Shown piece after piece: positions 11,101 through 26,100 of a DNA stretch of 64,000 nucleotides. The stretch comes from Dasyornis broadbenti (lineage: Eukaryota > Chordata > Aves > Passeriformes > Dasyornithidae). Each line of letters opens with the position of its first letter. The stretch's first letter is position 1. Made by a program: the position numbers and the translations under genes. The DNA is taken from positions 1,741,689 to 1,805,688 of the forward strand of contig VZRN01004245.1 of NCBI GenBank assembly GCA_013397935.1, read 5' to 3'. The notes below the pieces were generated by a model. That model ran no database searches and was not told where the DNA came from. It worked only from the letters and a program-made list of their open reading frames with translations.

Positions 11101-14100
11101 GGTTGCACCCACCTGGAGAGAGACCCAGTGAGCCCTGGAGCTGGTAAGAAGTGGGCAGTGGGAGCTACAGGGGTGTGGGGGGAGGAAAGGATGAAACTTC
11201 TCGTCTTGGTGGTGGTAGCTGCAGTTTGGGTTGGTACAGCCTTTTGTTGGGCTGTCCTGGGGCCTTCAAACGTTTGCGTTCTGCAATGGTCTCAGAGTGA
11301 AAGGTTGTGCATCCTTGAGGAGTGTTGGACCAAACTTCACCCATTTCAAAATTGTTTCTCTTCTTTAATTGCGTTTAATGTATTTCTCCATCACATTACT
11401 TTTTTTAATTTAAAACCAGCATTTCCTATCCATTTGCACACTCGAATATTCATATGAGTATTAAGCTCTTTGGAAGAGTATGATAAATATTCATCAAGTT
11501 TACATAAAGAAAAGATAATCAAATTCTCCAGCTTCATAGATTATAAGAAATGACATCCACAATTCATCATACTGTTGGTCTTTGAAATTTTTTCTTTTCT
11601 TTTAAGAGTAAATTTTAAATGGAGGTCTAGAAAAGAGAGGAAGGAAGACTAAACAACAGAATACTTCTGAATTTGGATCTCTCAGCCTGTTCAGAGCATG
11701 AAGTGTAAAGCTGTTTCAATCTGTCTAATAGTCAAGAGGCAGCTGCATTCATGTGCAGCTCTGTTAATCTGGAGTGAATTCTGTGGACAGCACAAAGAGT
11801 GGCCATCTCTGGCAATCAAGGGCTAAGAGATTTTTCCCCATTTGGGTTCCAGGCAACTTGTATTTGGCTTCCTTACATAAGGATGATTATGAACCAGGGG
11901 GTTAGTGTGAAATGGTGATTGGTTTCTTGTTCCTTACGGAAAAGAGACAATGTAAAAGCTGGCATTAATTGTGGTAGGCTTTAAAGGGACTGGACAAGGA
12001 AGGTCCTTCCTGAATGATTTCACAGGAAGGCTCTAAATGCACTTAAACGAGGCTTTTTGTGGCTATTCTTCACTTTTTTTCCCTCAACCAGGTCAAAAGC
12101 AGGAAGCACTTGAATTCTTGTGAAGTATCCAGCTTCGGGTTCTTTATATTTCTGGTTTGGTGCAGTGAGCATTCCCAGGGAGCTGCTTGCTTTGCAGCGT
12201 TTCGTAGCTGATGGTTGTTAATTACTTGGCAGGGAGGCTGAAGGGCTTGGGGAGCCTGAGAACCCCGGGCTTGGGGGGAGGAAAGGCAGTGGCCATGGAG
12301 CAGCTGCACCGCTGGAGCCAAAGGGGGTGACAGGGTTTCTGTCCATCCCTGCCTTTCTCTTTATCCTAAAGTTCATGAATTTACATTTGCTTGTAACCTT
12401 TCATGAGCAGGAAGCAGTGCCTGCTAGCCTGTTGTAATGCTATTGTGCACTTAATACCCTGCTGCTTGTTCTATAATTAGGGCACATTTCAAGCCATCCT
12501 TTTTTAGATGATGTCTGTTTTTATTATTTTTTCCCCTTTCTGTCCCTGCTGTTTACTCCAACCCCACTGAGATATGATTGAATAAAAGCAGTATTATCTA
12601 ATGGCTACTTACTTCTGGAAAGGGAATCTTCTCTTCCATTCCTTATCAATAAACTTGCACCTTTGCCCAAGCTCAGTGCATCTGAGGTGAACGAATGCCT
12701 GAAACGGGGCTGCTTTATTTTTTTTGGCGGGGTTACATTCCTGATGGCTCAACTTTCCCAGACCGCATCCTGAGGCTCGACGGGTGCCAGCACTGGTGCT
12801 CAGAGAGCGGTGGGAGCAGGCAGAGCCAGGAGGAGGGAGGGGAGGGTGGAACAGCTTGTGTCCGTGACAGCTGGCTGCTGCATGAGCTCCGGGCTGTCAG
12901 ATGCTGGCAGGGCACACGGGCTGCCTCAGCAGCTGGATCAGGGTTGCAGTTTCCGTCCATCAGTGGTAATTTTATTGACTTGTGTTGAGTAATTGACTTC
13001 TTTCTGGATCTTCGGCTGTTCTGCAGTTTGGAGATGATATATTATGTGTTTATATGTTTGAATTATTTGACTGTGTGTGCATTTTACAGCTTCTGCTCAG
13101 ATCTTCTGAAATAATAAGTCAGTTACAGTTTCAACCTTCTGTAATTGGATACTTTATTTTTTTTTTCCCCTTTGGGTTTGTGGGGGCTTTTTGCTTTGAG
13201 TTGTTTAGCATCCTGTTTCTAAAAATGCTTTCTTTTGTTTCTTTTATCTACAGAAATAGCTGATTTCATGTCTCAAAGCATATGGATAGTTTCTCAAATA
13301 GCTCTGAGATGAAATAACTGCACAGATAACTGGGCAGAGAACAAGACTGAAGTGTCAGTGACTTGTTAGAGAAGTTCAGAAGCAATGAATACTGAGCAAA
13401 ATGGTGAAATTTGCAGTTTGATCAAATTTCTCTGAACACACTGTTATTTTATAATGGCTTATGAATTATAGAAGGGGAGATCTTTCTGTCACTGTCTGAG
13501 TAATCCCTGCCCTTGCCTGGTAAGTTTATGCCAGTGAATTATTCCAGTGGTTTCTGTGATGTTTCCTTTCCTTAGCTGCCTTTTTCCTGTGGTTGACCCC
13601 AGTATTCCAGGTGCTGTCCTTAATAAATGAAGTGAAAGTGTGCTGCTCAGCTTGTCGCCATGCTGTTTATCTGATACACGATAAGAGGAGGAAGAAAATA
13701 AATCATCTTAATACTTGACAAAGTGAAAGAAACACGAGGCTCAGTGCAACAGCCCTTGCCCAGACAAGTGATTCTTCTGTGATCAGTAAATCTGTTGTTG
13801 CAAATGGGGTGTCTTGTTTAGTAAAGAGGAGCTCGGGGCACTTAAAAAAAAATGATGGTTGCCATCTGTGCAGAATATGCTGGTGGCAATTGAAAACTTA
13901 GTGAAAAACTTCAGTGTAACATAAAATAATAGTGGAGAGGACATTGCTCACATGGCTACGGGGCCAGGAACTGTATCTACTTGTCTTGTAGTGTTAATAA
14001 AAGCAAAGAAAAGTTACTGTCCAAGTCTGCTCAGAGATTTTGACATCATTTTATGAAACACAAACCATGAAAAGTCTCTACGAGTGAAAGAATACTATTG

Positions 14101-17100
14101 CATATTTTCTCTCTAGATTTTGAGCTTGATAATACATGTTCAAAGACCAAAGTGAAAACAAAGCTTTGAGGGAACGTATGCTAGGGCAGGAATTAAGTAT
14201 GTGGAAGAGCAGTGCTTTATTCCTAAACAGAACTCCTCATACTTGGAGCTCTCCCTTCAGTCATGTCTTTGTGGAGATGTGGTCCGAACATTTCTTTTCT
14301 CTGTTCATTTAAGAAACTTCCATTATTCGCTAAATTGTTGATGAATGCCCACCATCAGCAAAGCCATTGTGCCAGTGTGTACAGCTGTAGGTGAGTAATA
14401 AAAACCTTAGTGAAGAAATGCTGTGGTTTTGGCAGAGGACCTCACTCATAAGCTACCACTTTCAAACAACAATCACTTCAAGTCCTGTACAGTGCTTTTT
14501 GTTTTATTGGAACATCATCCAATATGTGCATGTTGTATTATTGTGCTAATCCAAAACTGAAACAAATGTTGAAAGATAATCCTATTAATTGTTGACTCAT
14601 TTTAATAAGAGTCCCGGCAGCTGCGCAGGTTTGCCTGCAAGGAAACGACTGTCAGAGCCAGAAGAACAAAGATCACAGGCAGCCAGGACAGCAGAAGGAA
14701 GCACACTGAGTCTGCCTGCTGTAGCCAGCACTGGCAGGACGTTTGTAGTGGATGTGGAATTCACCATTCAGTTCCTTGCTTTGTGTGATTCACTGTATGC
14801 TGAGACTGAGATCAGGGCATTACTGATAAATCTGATTGAGTTAATGTTTTGGTGCTTCCTGTTGCAGCTTGGACTTCGTAAGCTTGAATTTGTTATCTTA
14901 AATATGTGTCCTGCTTAAATGTGGCAGCATCCATCACAACTCCATCTTTTTGGTAGAAATTACTGAAAGCTCTATTTCAGTCTGGAAATGAAAGTTGCCA
15001 TCAGAAAGATGTGTGATTTCTTCCAACCAAAACAACTGTAAAGCTTGACTAGACACAGGCAAAGCAGCATGGAATGCTCGTCTCATGAATACCTCCAAAG
15101 CAATGCAGTAACGTCTCATCTTAGACCCAGCAGATATGGGAACCTTTGGAATTGAGTTCTGTCACTGATGCTCTGTATAACCTGCCTCAGTTTATCAAAA
15201 GTGAAACTATTTCAAAAGTCGTTTCTTCTTGTAGAATATTTTGGGCGTTGTGCACAGTTAAGCTTGCTGAAGTTTCTTTCAGTTTTCTCTCTGTAGTGCT
15301 GCTCCGGGTATTTATTGCCAGTGGTTCACATACTGAGGGTAGTGCACACCAAATCTGGAAACCTCTGCTCCCTGTTACTCAGTAAGGTATCAAATCTACC
15401 AAGAAGTTAAATATTTTTCTGGTTCTTGGCAAGTACTAGGCAGCAAGTGTTTGGCCTGGCAGTTTGAAATGCAGTAATGTTTCCTGTTTAACTTCACCAT
15501 CACATGGTGTGAGTGCATTCACAGGGGTCATTGAACTAAAGGAGCACTATTTATACATTTTTTGCAATCTCCAGTTTATACCTACCATATTCGCTTGAAG
15601 ATTTATTTACTCCATGCAGAAAATGCTATGAAAGGGAGGGTAATATTAATTTAGTAGTTCTGTTAATGTTTGTGCGCAGTAAGAAATAATGGTTTTATGT
15701 GTTTTATATCTTTATTACTCCCAGAAAATGGTCTACCTTCTTCTGTTGAACTTAAACTATTTTTGCCTGTGTCTGGTGAATAGCTCTGGGAAAAAAAAAA
15801 AAGAAAAAAAACCCTGCATTTTTGCATTTTGTCAGCGTATGTATCTGAACTAATCCTTTAATAGGACCTGATCTCTCCCCTATACTTTGCCAAGATTCCA
15901 TTTTTCAAAGATAATTCTAAACTGTCTGTTACTTGCTATTTATTTTTCTGGCCAGCACTTCCTTGCAGAAAGAAAACGAATTTATTTGGTGAGACAGCCC
16001 TCCTGACTTCAGCAAAAGCTGGTTTTTTCCTCTTTTTACAGTGTTTGGTGATCAGCTATTTGCAGTATTTCAGCAGTGGCTCGCCACAGTAAAGGCTGGT
16101 CTTAACCTTCAGAGCTCATCTGCACAGAACAGAGCATCAGTGTGGAGTTTTTGCACTATTCTGCAGCTGCAAAATATTCACTATCGCCGCTGCAGTGGGA
16201 GAGGTGAAGATGTTTTCAAAGCACAAGTGTGTCATTAACTTGGAAGCATAACTTTTAACAGACATTGGAGGAAGGAAGATTTTTTTTTTCTTTCATGAGA
16301 GAAACATTGGCTTCCAGACTTCCTGCTCTTCTCCTTCACTCTCCTAATTCTCAGAAGATTTGGGCTTACTCCAGTTGTTATTGCCATGTGTTTGGGTGTG
16401 CATCAGCAGTGTAAGCCTCTTAGGAGTGTGTCAGTTCCCCTCACAAAAAGGATAAATCTGTGAAGGGGAGGTACCAAGTTACTTGAGACTCAACCCTAAC
16501 ACATGAGGCACGCAGAACTACATAAAATTAAGAGAAGCAATTTTTATACTTTAATTTTGCCCCTTGTCACAAGAGACTAATACTTTTCCTATGGATTTTG
16601 TTTACATCCCAAAACACTGCATTTCATTCATTCAAAATGTGTGATTAAGAGTGAGGTCACAGTGGCAGTAAAAATTAGTGCTGGAGCTGTATAGATGCGC
16701 TGTGTGCTTGTAAGTGGGAATGAAAAATAAAAATACCAACACAAGATTTAATGGTGTTGAGATTGGCTTATGGAACTGCTGATGGAGGGCCCATTCAATA
16801 CTTAAACATGCAATCTTCAGGAATATAAATTAACCTTTTTTTTTTTAATCTTACTGGCATTTCAAGCTGGCTGATTATGTTTGCCTAAATGTTCATGGAT
16901 CCAGGTTATTTCTAATTAGAATGCCCTGAAAAAATAGGTAATGCATCACCTAGCTTCAAACACACTTGCAGATGCAAGCATTCTGGCTTCTCATTTCCTT
17001 GCAGATAAGCAAAATAATTAAGTGCTCGTCAAATTTGCACTGATTATTTCTCTTTTCTATTAGTTATTATTACCTCTTTCTGCCTTACATTTCTTAGGTC

Positions 17101-20100
17101 TTTCCCCACCTTTCTCTCCTCTTCAGTGTATTTAATCATTCTCGATTGTAAGAGGGGGATATTAATGTGCCAGTCAACACAGACACTGGCTGGCAGTATT
17201 TTCTTGTGCATGGCATTTCTCTCTTCAGGTAAAATATCTCAGTTTTTATAACGCTTGGGAATAGCAGAAGCGTGCAAGTGTTTCTTTAATCAGGTCAGGA
17301 ATAATCATGATGGGCCTCTACTTCAGCCCAGTAAAAGCTGCAGATTTTTGCAGCATGTGTGCCTTTTCCCATATCTAATGAGATTTTATGTTGTATTTAC
17401 GGGGCAACAACTGTATTTTGAAACGCTAGGCTGTGTTACTGCTTTCTTAAAGCCAGACAATTGAGCAGCCCTCCTGAAATGCGTGCTGCTGATCGTGGAG
17501 CAAGTATTTGGGCTGAATATTGCGTGTTTTGGGCTTTTGTTATGACAAAGTGCATTATTATAGTATAATACACTTGCACACAATACACTAGATGGAGGAA
17601 TTTTCACCACGAGTTTGTGTTTCTGCCGCAATTTTCTTGCCTACATCTCCTGGAAGGTGGTATTGTTCAGTGGCAAGCAACTAGGGCTCAGATTTCCACA
17701 GATCCTTTTTTTAAAGGATGCCTTTTGCCCAGAGAACTTGACTACTCAGTTTTGTATAGAAATATGCTGTGGCTAGATTTCCATTACTCTTTTCCATTCT
17801 GGCTTTACATGGCTTGAGGATGTGACATGATTAACACAATTACTGGTTTGAAATATGGATGAAATGTCTGCAGCACGTCCATCTTGAGCAAATACGGCTT
17901 CCAGACAGAATGGAGAATTTGTTTAATGGCTTGTACAACACTAATGAATTTGAAGTTATTTTGTTTCCCCCACACCCCCATGTGCTGAATTTTTGGTGTG
18001 AAGCCAGAGAACATCTTGGGTCAGAACACCTCTTGGAGCTTTTGTTTCCTGCAAGCAGTTGCAAAAATCCCATTACAGGGAAGCACTCTTTTCTGTTGTT
18101 TGTGTTACCATTCTGTATTACAGTGGAGGAGCTTCACAAAATGGCTTTTGCCCACTGAGTGCAACTAATATTTGCCAGTCTAGTGCAGGGCATGTGATGA
18201 TGACAGCAAAATGTGGTTGATTCTTGCTTCTGAAGGCCACCTTGATTCTTAAGGCCATCTAATGTTTTTGCACTAAAGATTTGTTTTCAGCTGTTGCTGG
18301 TTTTGCTGGCCTTTGTTCTAAGGCTGTGTGTGTGCACGTGTAAACCAGTGAATGGTTTACAGAATGAAAGTCTCAACAGCTGCGTGAAGAGCTGGGGTTG
18401 TGTTTGAATGATCTCATCAGGCAGGTCTGAGGGAGAGCTGCTGCTGAGAGGAGCTGTCCTGTCCCCTTCCAGGCCTGTTCCCAGCTGTTCCCTTCTGCAA
18501 GCAGCATGGCTGGGGTGGCCGTGAGGTCAAACTGATCCAAAATATCCTCCAGCTTCCACCTGCCCTGCCCCTGCTGCTGCTCTCACTGTGCAGAGGAACA
18601 AGAGCTGCTGCCGGCCCAGGGGAAGGAGTAGCCAGAAGCAGAAGCTGGAGCAGAAGGTGACGAGGAGGGGGGACCTGTGGCCGACCACAGAGCAGCTCAG
18701 TTCTCAGCAGCAGCTCTGGCTTCGGCTCGGCTTTGTGTGATTGTGAGCGATAACCTTTGACAGGCGTGAGGGCCTTGATAAGGCTCTGTGTGCAAAGTAA
18801 GTTCCTGTTCTGACCTTAGCAGCACCTCATTTTCTTAGGAAATCCTTTGAATAAGTAAGGTACCATTTTGATGGAGATTTTTAGCCTTGGCTCCTTTCCC
18901 TTGCTCCTCCCATAAAAATGCTGTGGGTTTTTTTGATGCAGAGGTAAATGACTATTGGCCTAAGTTACATCTCAAGGTCCTTCATGTTATTCTTTTAAGG
19001 TTTTGATTGTGTTTAGAGAACCAATTGCTTTCACACCCCAAAACAAAAGTGCATGGTTTAGGCTTCTGTAATCACATTCTAATATATAAGTGCTTTTATT
19101 ACAGTTTCTGTTGTTTGAATATGTTTTTCTTTATATTTTCCAGATTTCTTCCCAATAACTCCATATTGATCCTATTAATGAGAATAAATTCCAGTCTGCT
19201 GAGAAAGAATCAGCTGGCTTTGTCCTCTGCTTTTTTTTTCCTTTTAAATACTTATAATAGGGCCTTTTCCTACTTTAAAAGGCAATTAATTCAGCTGACT
19301 TTGGGATCCTACCGTAAATAATGAAATAAATGTTCTGAATGTATAGTAGCTTGTGCACACTTTGAATACAGAAATAGAATAGCTGAACAAAAATGCTGTT
19401 TTTTCTGCAGTTCTGTTGAACAAGCAACAATTCAAATAGGAAAAAAGGCAGTTGGAGACTGTCATCTTCTATAAGAAGAGCTTAGGCTAGTCGTGGTGGA
19501 AGTATAATTTCAATATCCAAGTCCTGAAGGTTTAAAAAACATAACAGCTGTCAGTGAAAGGCAAGGAGTGTTTTTAGAATGAAACACTTAAAGGGAAGAC
19601 AAATATTTTAATATTCTCTGTAGAGGTTTGTTAGCACTCTAATAAACGTGTTTGTATTCATTCTGCCTTACATTTAATCCTGTTTCTTGCTTTTGTATGC
19701 CTTTATTTCTCAGGCAGCAGCATCTGTCCAAAGCCCTTAATACTGTCCAGAGCTTGTGCAGCGAGTGCCACAGCCAGGCTTGTGGAGCAGAATGCACGCA
19801 ATGAGGCGGCTCAGGGAATAAATGGAAGTGTGCCACTCAAACAGTCCCCACGCTCAGCTTCAAGCCCAAAGCCACAAGGTAAGCAGCCTCCAGTGTTTTT
19901 GTTCAAGAAGTTCTTCATCTCAGACTTCTGAGAGAAATGGAGCACCTTGAAAGAGCCATATTTGAAAGGGAGAAAACCATAGGGCATAAGCTCGCTGCTG
20001 GAATACAAATGTTGTGTGAATGCTTTATGATTCTGTAATTTCTGGCTTAGTTTTTGAAAGTATTGCTGTATTTGAGCTGGAAGGCTTGACACGCTTTGAA

Positions 20101-23100
20101 CTGGAGTCTGGTTTCAGGCTGAGGTGGTGGGGAAGGTATTCAGGGCCTTTGGAGTTCTAGCAGAGATGGGGAGGAGCCCTCCTGCAGGAGTGTGTGGAAA
20201 GATGGGAACTTCATGTTTGTGCACTCAAAGCTGATCAGTCATTGACACAGACCAGAATTCGATTTCCCTTCTTTTGGTCTCTGTCCATAAATAATATCTT
20301 TACCTTTAAAAGCTACATAGGTAAACCTCTATATACCTATATGTATATATACACACTTTCTATGTATATATGTATAAGTGTTTATAAATAATTTATACAT
20401 ACAGAAAATCAATATATATAGTGAGTTCAACCAACTTTTTATGTGTTCTTCTCAGTAATATTGTCGATTCTGCTGTGATTGATCATAGCAGAGAGTCGCT
20501 GCATTCCAGAAATCTTGAATTCAAATGGAATCTGGACTGATATCTTTTAGGAGTGGCATGCAATAGGAACTTCGATAATTTTAAAAGTTAAAAAAGAAGA
20601 GTGAGTTTAGAAGATACACATCCCAATGCTGCTCAGAGAATTGGATTCCAAGACGCTGATAAGACAGAAATGAGAATTACTTATGGAAAACTGGATGTGA
20701 TGGACTGACCCTGGCTGCATGCCAGGTGCCACCAAAGCACAAACCCAATACTCTGGAGCACATCTGAATCAGGTATAGGAACTAGAACCACACAGAATCA
20801 TCATGTAGTGGAGTCAGCAATCTGTGTATCACTTCATGGGAAAATGCATCTTGAAGAATTTTGCATCAGTCCTGAGTTCATCTTAGAGTTAAGGGCGGGA
20901 AGAAATTTTTTGGGGTGTCAAGAAGGTTTTAATTCTGGAGAACAAGAGCAAAATAAAGCTGTTTTTTTTTTTTTTGCTGGTTTTTTTTTTGGTAGTTTGT
21001 TTTTGTAGCAGTTTTGCCAGTATTGTGAACTAAACTAAGATGTTTTTGCCAGTCATATGTAAACATTACTTATCTGAGTAGCCTTTCTGCACCATTTCCT
21101 AGGTCACTGGAATGAATTCTCTACAGCAAAGTTAAAAAGAGAACACGTGTTCTTCCTAAGGAAAATATTTTAGAAATCTTTAATGGATAAACAGAAATGT
21201 GCTGTCAATAAAAAGTTTTTAAGCCTTTCAAAAACAAAGCCAACACAGTTATTATAAAATTTTAGCTATTAGATAAATTAGGAGTTGTATATTATTGGAC
21301 CCCATTCATTTAAGTAGTTACACAGCTGTTGTTGCTCTTTCCTAGCCATGTTGCCTTTTGTGTGTCAATATTGTGTACTCCAAATTGTGCACCAGCCAGG
21401 AATAGTGCTGTAGTTTCAGAAACACAGCTGTGTAGATGAAATTCAGTAATACTGTTGTAAATAGTATTTTGTGGCTCCTTTATTCATGGGTCCCTCTCCA
21501 TTTATTTCCGTTAAATATGTGCATCAGATTGAAGTTTAATAGTAAATCTTTTGTTTGGCTTTTTATTGAATTGAAGCAAAAGGACTTAGAATTAATGAGA
21601 GGCATTTGGGCGTCTGAATAAAAGCAAAGTAGTTTGCTCTTGTTTATTGGTTTAAAAGTGGCTAGTAGTTTTTTAAAGAGCTTTTTATGTAGAGGTAGAG
21701 AAACATATTGGGTTTATAGCAGCAGGAAGTATTTTTCCATATGGTTGTTCTAGTCATGCAAATACTAAGTGTCCTTTCATACTGAAAGGAAACAAGATGA
21801 TAGACCTGAATTGCAATGCCAGTGTATTTGGTTGTTGAGGAACTAACTACCTTCATCTACCCTAAAAATAATTAAAATGAGAGATATAAACATGACTTTG
21901 AGGTGTTGTTGCAAGTGTGGTACAGCCATCTTCAGCAAATTTTGCTTTAGTAAGGGAAATGGAGCTTTAATATAGAGGAAAAACGTTCAAAATCTTGCAC
22001 TTCAGGTGAACCCTGTGCTTTTTTGGTCTCTGAGAAGTAGTTTAAGTATTTGGAAACAGTTCACACAGGGTAGCTAGGTCAAGTGAATGAATTTCTGCAC
22101 GCAATCCAATATAAAATTCTTTCTTTTCATTTTAGTTTTTTTCCCCCCCTGGCATTTCAAGGAGCAAATAAACTGTCTGACACACTGTCAGTAAAAGCAC
22201 AGTTTTTGTTCTCCAAGAATTCCTTCTATCAGTTTTTGTTCCCCAGTAACTCCTTCCATCAACAGCTTAGCAATTCGTGTGTCAGATTTCTGTCTGGAGC
22301 ACAGTTTGATTCATGAAAATCTTTGCAAATTTGGAACAAAGCCTGAAACTGGCTGAAAGCTGATGAGGGAGTTAAGCAAAGGAATCGGGGCTGCGAAGGA
22401 AAGCAGTCGCAGTCTGCACGTCTGGACCAGCTGTGGAACCACCAGTGCAGAGCATTCCCTGATAAAGTGGAATAATCCAGACTGGAGGCAGTCAGTGGAA
22501 ATAGCAAAACATTCTACCAAGTTCCAATCCGAAAACGATGCGTGACAGAGGAAGCAAATTGTTAAATAGTTTGAAATTTGCCCTTACCTACAAATATTTG
22601 GGCAGTGATCTGAACCTGGCAATAGCAGAATTCATACAGAGTGATGTGGAAAAATCAGCCTTTTTTTCTAGTTTCTTCTATTCCTTGCTCTGTAGTCCTC
22701 TTGCATGGGTTTTTTTAATGATGCCAAATTGCTAAATACTGGCCACTGCAACTGCTGTCCGTACCAGGGAATTTTATTGTAAGATGCAAAATCTGTGGAA
22801 ATGCCAACACTTCTTCAAAGCAGTGAAGTGCCTTGTCAGTTCGAGACTGTGCATCAGTTGCTCATTTAAATTTTTCTAATGAGAGCCTAGGAGTACTTAT
22901 GAATCTCCTGCTGAGGCTGAAGAGGCATTTTTGTTTGGGTTGGAGATGAATTTCCACTCCAAAAGATGGCCTGGTTTGTGCTGCTGTGAAATGATAAGGC
23001 TGCAATGGATTCTGCATTTAGACTTCAGCGGTCAGTTTTAGCTGCCTGTCTGCTGTGTAGCATCACTCCTGTCTTCCTTTCTCAGTTAATTATATAGTCT

Positions 23101-26100
23101 GTGGTTAAAAGTTTTGAGTGGCCTGGGACTAAAAAAGCTTAAAGGTCTGAGATATGGACCGTACTTCTCTGGGAAATGAAACTTGTACAGTAAAAGGTGA
23201 ATTAAATAATGCTGTTCCTAGGTAGGCTTCTCCAGTCTTGATGGCTGTTTAAGAAATTAAGAAATGCAAAAACCTGACAAATCCCCAAATTATCTCTGTG
23301 AGGAACAAAACACATCTGAATTATTACCGGTCTTCTATCTTGATCTATTATTGGAAGATTCTTCTGGTGTGGAGTAAAATTGTGGAAACTTACATCTCAA
23401 AGAGAAGATGGCGTTTTCTCTCTGCTGGGGTTAGGTTACTGGTTGTTTGTTATTATTCTTAAGGGAATCTTTGGCATCTATTCAGCTGTGCTCATTTGAT
23501 ATTCCTGAAGGTGATGGAGCTTGCAGGGAGGTGATGATGGATGGCTCAGCCAAGAGAGCTGGAGTTGCTTACCACAGGAACTTTTAACTTCATTTTCGTT
23601 GAGTTTTTAACCACTGAACACGTTATGCTTTCTAAGAGAAGAGATAAATGACCTTTGCTGATACGCTTTGGAGTCTGCAAAGGTGGTTGCAGCTTTTGGG
23701 CCATTGATTTAGCATTACCCCCCACTTCTTTATGAGTATATGGAAAGTTGAATGCACAACTAAGCACTGCAGCATAAATCTTGATTTTTGGTGTGCAGTA
23801 TCAGCTACCTGAGTACGTGGAAGGGTTTTCTTTGGGCAGAATAAGCAGTTCATATTTCCTAATGAGCTCAAAATTCTACAGTACGGAGACAAGAGTATTT
23901 ATAGACTCAAACAGAGCTCTGTATTATGCAGGTTACTACAATAGGCCAGTCTTTTCTCCTTTTTTTTCCTTTAAGATCCTTGCTCTGCGCACATTGAAAA
24001 ATAATCTGATTAAAACAAAACACGACAGAAGTACATTGAGGAGAGAATTAATGGAATTTGCTTTTCATAATCCCTGCTAACAAGGCTGAACTTACAGGAA
24101 GGTTTGTGGGTTGGGTTTTTTTGCACTGCTGATTCTTCTCTTTCCATTGATCTTGTGACTCTTCTTTCTCCATTGCACTGTTTCTGAGCTATACAGTGGC
24201 TACAGCAGCAGCTGGTGGGGGAAGTGCTGTCTGTTAGATGCTGATAGGGAGTAAGGAATAAAATATTTTGCGTCAGTGGATTGGCTGTTTGGTTTGTGGT
24301 TCTCTTCTGAAGACATTACAGAGATTTTCAGTATATGGGGATTGTCCAGTTTTGCCAGAGGTTCCTCATTGTAAATGCTGCTTAGCTGGGGTTTTTCAGT
24401 AACAACTGCAAAAGCTGTGACACTTCCACAGCATGTCCTAGAATTTGATTTTTGTCCCAGTGGATCCACTATAGAAATAGCTACCAACTAATTCCTTCTG
24501 CTTTATCAGTAGACGTTAATTCCCTCAAGTTTAGCAGTTTTAATATGTCCTTATGAGGATATTAACATTTCATGAGATGTACAGAAGAATTGGAGAGATG
24601 TGCGAGTCCATTACGTAGGAGAATCCACAGCACTGGGATTTTTACCAAGTCCATCACAAAAGCAAGAAATGTTTCTCCAAACTCCTGAGGTGCTGGTCAG
24701 CAAATCCCCTCCATGTCCCCTTTGTCTCCTCCCCGAGGGCACGGCAGTGCTGATGATCAATTTTGTGTCCTGCTTTTCCCCAGCCTGCTTGTGCCGCCTT
24801 CTTTCAGCTGTCCCTTTGTCAGCACAGCGAGCTATTCAGTGCTTGGACAATTATCTGATGCTCGCTGGCCTAATTCTGCCAGGCTTTCCCGAACTCCCTG
24901 AGCAGAGGGAATTTAGGGAAAGCCGTTCCCCTGCACTGCAGCTGCAGCCGAGCAGCAGCACGGGGCTCTCAGGAGGGACTGCAGGTGCTGCAGGCACTGA
25001 GGTGGTTGTAAAATTGAATAATCTGCTTGTTTCAGGGTTGCAAAGTAACAATTTCAAAAGAGCGGCGTTCTGAGTCATCCTTCTGTACTGCATCCTTCCC
25101 CAAACTTGTTTTTTTGGCGTGTGTTAATAAATGTAAAGCTTCCAAGGACCAAGGGTACACATACACACGCTAAAAGCATCTGATCTACAGTAATTGTCTT
25201 CCTTCTCCCTCGGATTATTTCATTTATCAGCCTTTGTAGTTGATGTGATTGAAATCTAAAGCTTTTTTGTGGTAAATTCATTTCTCCATCGAGTCTCATG
25301 GTGCTTTTCAGACTGCAGCAATCACTGCAATCCCACTTAAGTTATTGGAAACACGGACACATATTACCTCCTATATTACCTGTAAACTTAATGTAATGGA
25401 GAGATGGAAAATTGCCCTTAATTGAGCGTTTCTTCTAGTTTATTATCATCTGTGATCAGTATATTTGCAAGGAGTTTTTCAATACCCCTTTCAAATGTTG
25501 GTTTAAGCTCATATCTATGGTGCATGGGCTTCCCAGGGTAAGTTAGGAAGATGTGCCAGAGTCAACAATGCAAGGAACACAGCTTTTCCACATCCACCTG
25601 CTGTGCACCTCCTGTACTAGAGGGTTTTTTCCCTACCACAAGAGTGGCCTGCGACTCCTACATCCTCCTTCCCTTCATGGTTGTCTCTGGAGTTGCAGTG
25701 TCTGTGCCACGGTGGAGTGTGGTGCCTGTGGAGCCCCTGGGGCCACTGGTTCCACTGGGAGGGCATTGCCTACTCCTGCCAATTTATGCCTGCATTGCAA
25801 TAATTTTTTTTCCCAGTTTCATATCAGTTGCTTTCACTACTCCCACAATGTGTTGTGGGAATGAAGAGAGAGTTGTGTTCTTGGGAATGAAGGTCCTTTT
25901 CCTTTTGATGCAGCTGGACATTCATTTTTACCGTGTGGAGTCTGTGACGTGCTCTTGCTGCCCACAAATGCTGCATGGTTGCTGAAAGCTCATTTAAAGA
26001 TTTTAGTGCTGTGACTTCAGTTGCTTTTTGTGTCACCTTGTCTTTTGTGCTCTAGTCGCTGCTGTATTAAACAGTGGCTGATCATTAACAATCTAATTAG

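Noticed and set aside
20697..20745. A segment (GACTGACCCTGGCTGCATGC and CCAGGTGCCACCAAAGC) that recalls pieces of avian LTRs
   Set aside because: Only about 45 bases, no terminal TG/CA ends, target duplication or polyadenylation signal seen. Too short to call.
24600..25073. A 157-codon ORF in intron 1
   Set aside because: No known domain and no splice-phase link to FGD4. The composition is that of translated GC-rich noncoding sequence.
25520..25545. A strong donor-like CCCAGG|gtaagt after an ATG, as an alternative FGD4 first exon
   Set aside because: From its ATGs (ATGGTG or ATGGGC) the frame leaves zero or two bases at the donor, whereas exon 2 needs one. The exon at 8118-8174 fits.
25551..25985. 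A 144-codon ORF in intron 1 with hydrophobic stretches
   Set aside because: The stretches come from T-rich noncoding sequence; no family is recognisable and no promoter or splice context was seen.
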